From: Hellea balneolensis DSM 19091
Lineage (GTDB): Bacteria > Pseudomonadota > Alphaproteobacteria > Caulobacterales > Maricaulaceae
DNA: 64,000 nt
Reading direction: 5' to 3'
Assembly: GCF_000428525.1 (NCBI RefSeq)
Contig: NZ_AUAC01000008.1
Span: 103,448 to 167,447, forward strand
In this document: positions 62,534-64,000 of the stretch, piece by piece
Layout of the letters: each line of letters begins with the position of its first letter
Numbering within the stretch: the first letter of the stretch is position 1
The notes under the pieces: model-generated
What the model was told of the DNA's origin: nothing
Database searches by the model: none
What the model saw: only the letters and a program-made list of their open reading frames with translations
Translations under genes and position numbers: made by a program

Positions 62534-63673
62534 ATGTCTTTACCCACTGCTTATCACCAAATGCTGTCCACCCTCTCTGAGGAGGCTGAGCTGCGCATGG
62601 AGCTTGTGGAGAAACCCTTTCCAACGCCAAAGGCCCATGAAGTTGTCATCCGCGTCGAAGCCACGCCGATTAACCCGTCCGACCAAGGCGTCATGTTTGG
62701 TTGGTCTAATATGAGCAGCGCCAGTAGTAACGGCAGCGGTGCAGACACAGTTTTGAAAGCCCCTGTCACGCCCCAAGGCATGGCTATTATGAAAGCCCGT
62801 ATCGGACAGAATCTTCCCGTCGGAAATGAAGGTGCAGGCACCGTTATTGCCGCGGGTGACAGCCCGGAAGCCCAGGCCTTGATGGGGAAAACCGTCGCCG
62901 CTTTGTCCGGCGCTATGTATGCCGAATATTGCACCGTTCCCGCGATGAGCTGCTTGCCGCTTTTACCGGAACATAGCGCTAAAGACGGCGCCTCTTGTTT
63001 TGTCAATCCACTGACGGCGCTCTCCATGGTTGAGACCATGAAGCTTGAGGGACATAGTGCCCTTGTCCATACCGCCGCCGCGTCCAACCTTGGACAAATG
63101 CTCAATAAAATTTGCCAAGCTGACGGGGTTGATCTTGTCAATATTGTGCGCCGAGAAGAACAAGTCAAAATACTAAAAGACCTCGGCGCGAAATATATCG
63201 TCAATAGTTCCAGCGAGACTTATATGACCGACCTCACCGATGCGATTCACGCCACTGGCGCAACGCTCGCCTTTGACGCGACGGGCGGCGGACAACTCGC
63301 CTCGCAAATCCTGACCGCCATGGAAGGCGCCGCCGCGCGCACGCCTGGCGCTTATAGTATTTATGGCTCGATTCATCATAAGCAGGTTTACCTTTATGGC
63401 GGATTGGATGTGTCTCCGACGACGCTGACGCGTGGTTACGGCATGGCGTGGGGGGTTGGCGGGTGGCTTCTTCCGAATTTCCTTGCCAAGATTGGTATGG
63501 AAGCAGGGAATAAGCTTCGCATGCGAGTGGCCAAGGAATTAAAAACAACATTTGCAAGTCACTATACGGATGAAATTTCACTCACTGAAGCTTTGGACGC
63601 TGATATCGTCGCCAGATATTTCGCCAAAACCACAGGCGAGAAATTCCTTATCTGTCCGCAAAAGGATATTTAG
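62534..63673 (+). CDS. Zinc-independent MDR oxidoreductase (quinone oxidoreductase-like)
   Basis: A 379-residue medium-chain dehydrogenase/reductase. The N-terminal domain has VIRVEATPINPSDQG and LPVGNEGAGTVIAAG; the cofactor fold has ALVHTAAASNLGQMLNKI in place of the canonical GxGxxG, and AFDATGGGQLASQIL follows. No catalytic zinc cysteines are evident, as in quinone reductases or enoyl reductases. An 85-bp gap without a clear terminator separates it from the dehydrogenase gene, so read-through is possible. Confidence 0.86.
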   Translation: MSLPTAYHQMLSTLSEEAELRMELVEKPFPTPKAHEVVIRVEATPINPSDQGVMFGWSNMSSASSNGSGADTVLKAPVTPQGMAIMKARIGQNLPVGNEGAGTVIAAGDSPEAQALMGKTVAALSGAMYAEYCTVPAMSCLPLLPEHSAKDGASCFVNPLTALSMVETMKLEGHSALVHTAAASNLGQMLNKICQADGVDLVNIVRREEQVKILKDLGAKYIVNSSSETYMTDLTDAIHATGATLAFDATGGGQLASQILTAMEGAAARTPGAYSIYGSIHHKQVYLYGGLDVSPTTLTRGYGMAWGVGGWLLPNFLAKIGMEAGNKLRMRVAKELKTTFASHYTDEISLTEALDADIVARYFAKTTGEKFLICPQKDI

Positions 63674-64000
63674 GCCCTTTGAACTCACATCGTCATCACC
63701 CGGCTTGATCGGGTGATCGATATGGCGCGTAAGCGTTAAAGTCGTCATATTAACTTCCACTGTAAATTCACCGCATGGGTAGCCCGATCACGTCGGGCAA
63801 TGACGCGTCTGGGGAATGCGGAATAAAGATACACTTACCCTGCGAACTGCCCCGACTTTTTTTAAATGAAAGCCAACATTTACCTCGTGCCCAAATAAAT
63901 GGACGTCCGCAGGGTCGATGCCTTGAGGCACCTTCTTAAGATAATAAACACAAGGCACTAACCCTGCGGCGGTGATTTTATCGGCGGCGTCTCAAGTGAC
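63674..64000. repeat. Intergenic right edge with an inverted pair of palindromic repeats (63691-63805)
   Basis: CGTC followed by the hairpin ATCACCCG-GCTTGAT-CGGGTGAT (63695-63717) and, in the opposite direction, GCCCGA-TCACG-TCGGGC (63782-63798) followed by AATGACG form an inverted pair of the common alphaproteobacterial extragenic type. From 63806 to the edge I see no supportable gene; a minus-strand frame there is open for ~65 codons but lacks a start and ends in the repeat. Confidence 0.7.

Noticed and set aside
61228..62547. A 439-codon open frame on the minus strand
   Set aside because: It lies entirely antisense to the clear Glu/Leu/Phe/Val dehydrogenase gene, has no recognisable motif and mirrors the codon pattern of the real gene.
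63806..64000. An open minus-strand frame of about 65 codons at the right edge
   Set aside because: A stop precedes it, there is no convincing start, and it ends in a palindromic repeat. It could be a gene remnant but cannot be supported.
1..64000. CRISPR arrays, transposons, integrases or prophage genes
   Set aside because: No regularly spaced direct repeats, transposase or integrase motifs, or phage structural genes were seen; the only repetitive DNA is the palindromic elements listed.

Overview
The window looks like a chromosomal segment of an alphaproteobacterium, most likely a dimorphic, prosthecate-type lineage (Hyphomonadales/Maricaulales). This is inferred from a CpdR-type cell-cycle response regulator, a PodJ-like polarity protein with a full CtrA box in its promoter, a SapC-family protein, a Zur-type Fur protein and a LiuR-like MerR regulator heading a beta-oxidation operon. 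Base composition is moderate and genes are tightly packed. Several convergent pairs share or abut their stop codons (TrkH/hslO, apbC/folD, GNAT/padR, GST/pgi). No CRISPR array, transposase, integrase or prophage is visible.

Layout. 1-5.4 kb: the N-terminal part of an S9 peptidase lipoprotein, a TrkH potassium transporter, hslO, an N-formylglutamate amidohydrolase, cpdR, tRNA-Val(GAC) and a 59-residue membrane protein. 5.4-15.4 kb: a TadG-like VWA protein, then a co-directional RND efflux adaptor and pump, a secreted HEAT-like protein and apbC, ending against folD. The FolD carries two active-site substitutions. 15.4-22.6 kb: DUF1415, an acyl-CoA synthetase, a cytochrome b-like membrane protein, a lipoprotein, a WecG-type glycosyltransferase, an Atm1-type ABC exporter and an acetyltransferase. 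22.6-29.4 kb: a PadR-controlled cluster (HSDL2-like SDR, DUF1330, DUF2855, dienoyl-CoA isomerase-like crotonase) followed by an AraC regulator, a YdeI/DUF1801 protein and a large GST. The PadR operator is visible, and two perfect hairpins lie inside the operon. The substrate is unknown.

29.4-38.9 kb: pgi, a DsbD-like reductase with a redoxin, an unknown membrane protein, SapC, Zur, a double-hotdog thioesterase, an alpha/beta hydrolase and a phosphoesterase. 38.9-47.2 kb: a minus-strand beta-oxidation operon (MerR, two acyl-CoA dehydrogenases, thiolase, FadB/J-like fusion, crotonase). A 22-bp perfect palindrome lies in front of the MerR gene. The operon is interrupted by a 473-bp cassette: a DUF559 (Vsr-like) nuclease gene bounded on both sides by inverted copies of a palindromic repeat. 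A second palindromic repeat pair of similar design fills the fadB-crotonase gap.

47.3-64 kb: the PodJ-like protein, a GNAT, a Ser/Tyr/Gly-rich secreted protein behind a sigma-54 promoter, pyrF, an SDR, a small lipoprotein, a sterol-desaturase-family hydroxylase, LemA with DUF2207, ttcA, an MscS channel, argG, a Pro/Tyr-rich membrane protein, a Glu/Leu/Phe/Val dehydrogenase and a quinone-oxidoreductase-like MDR protein. The right edge holds another inverted palindromic repeat pair.

The most unusual items are the repeat-bounded DUF559 cassette, the K54Q/D121E FolD, the sigma-54-driven secreted protein, the PadR-controlled cluster with no assigned substrate, and the LiuR-like palindrome. All functions are assigned by reading motifs. 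No database search was possible.
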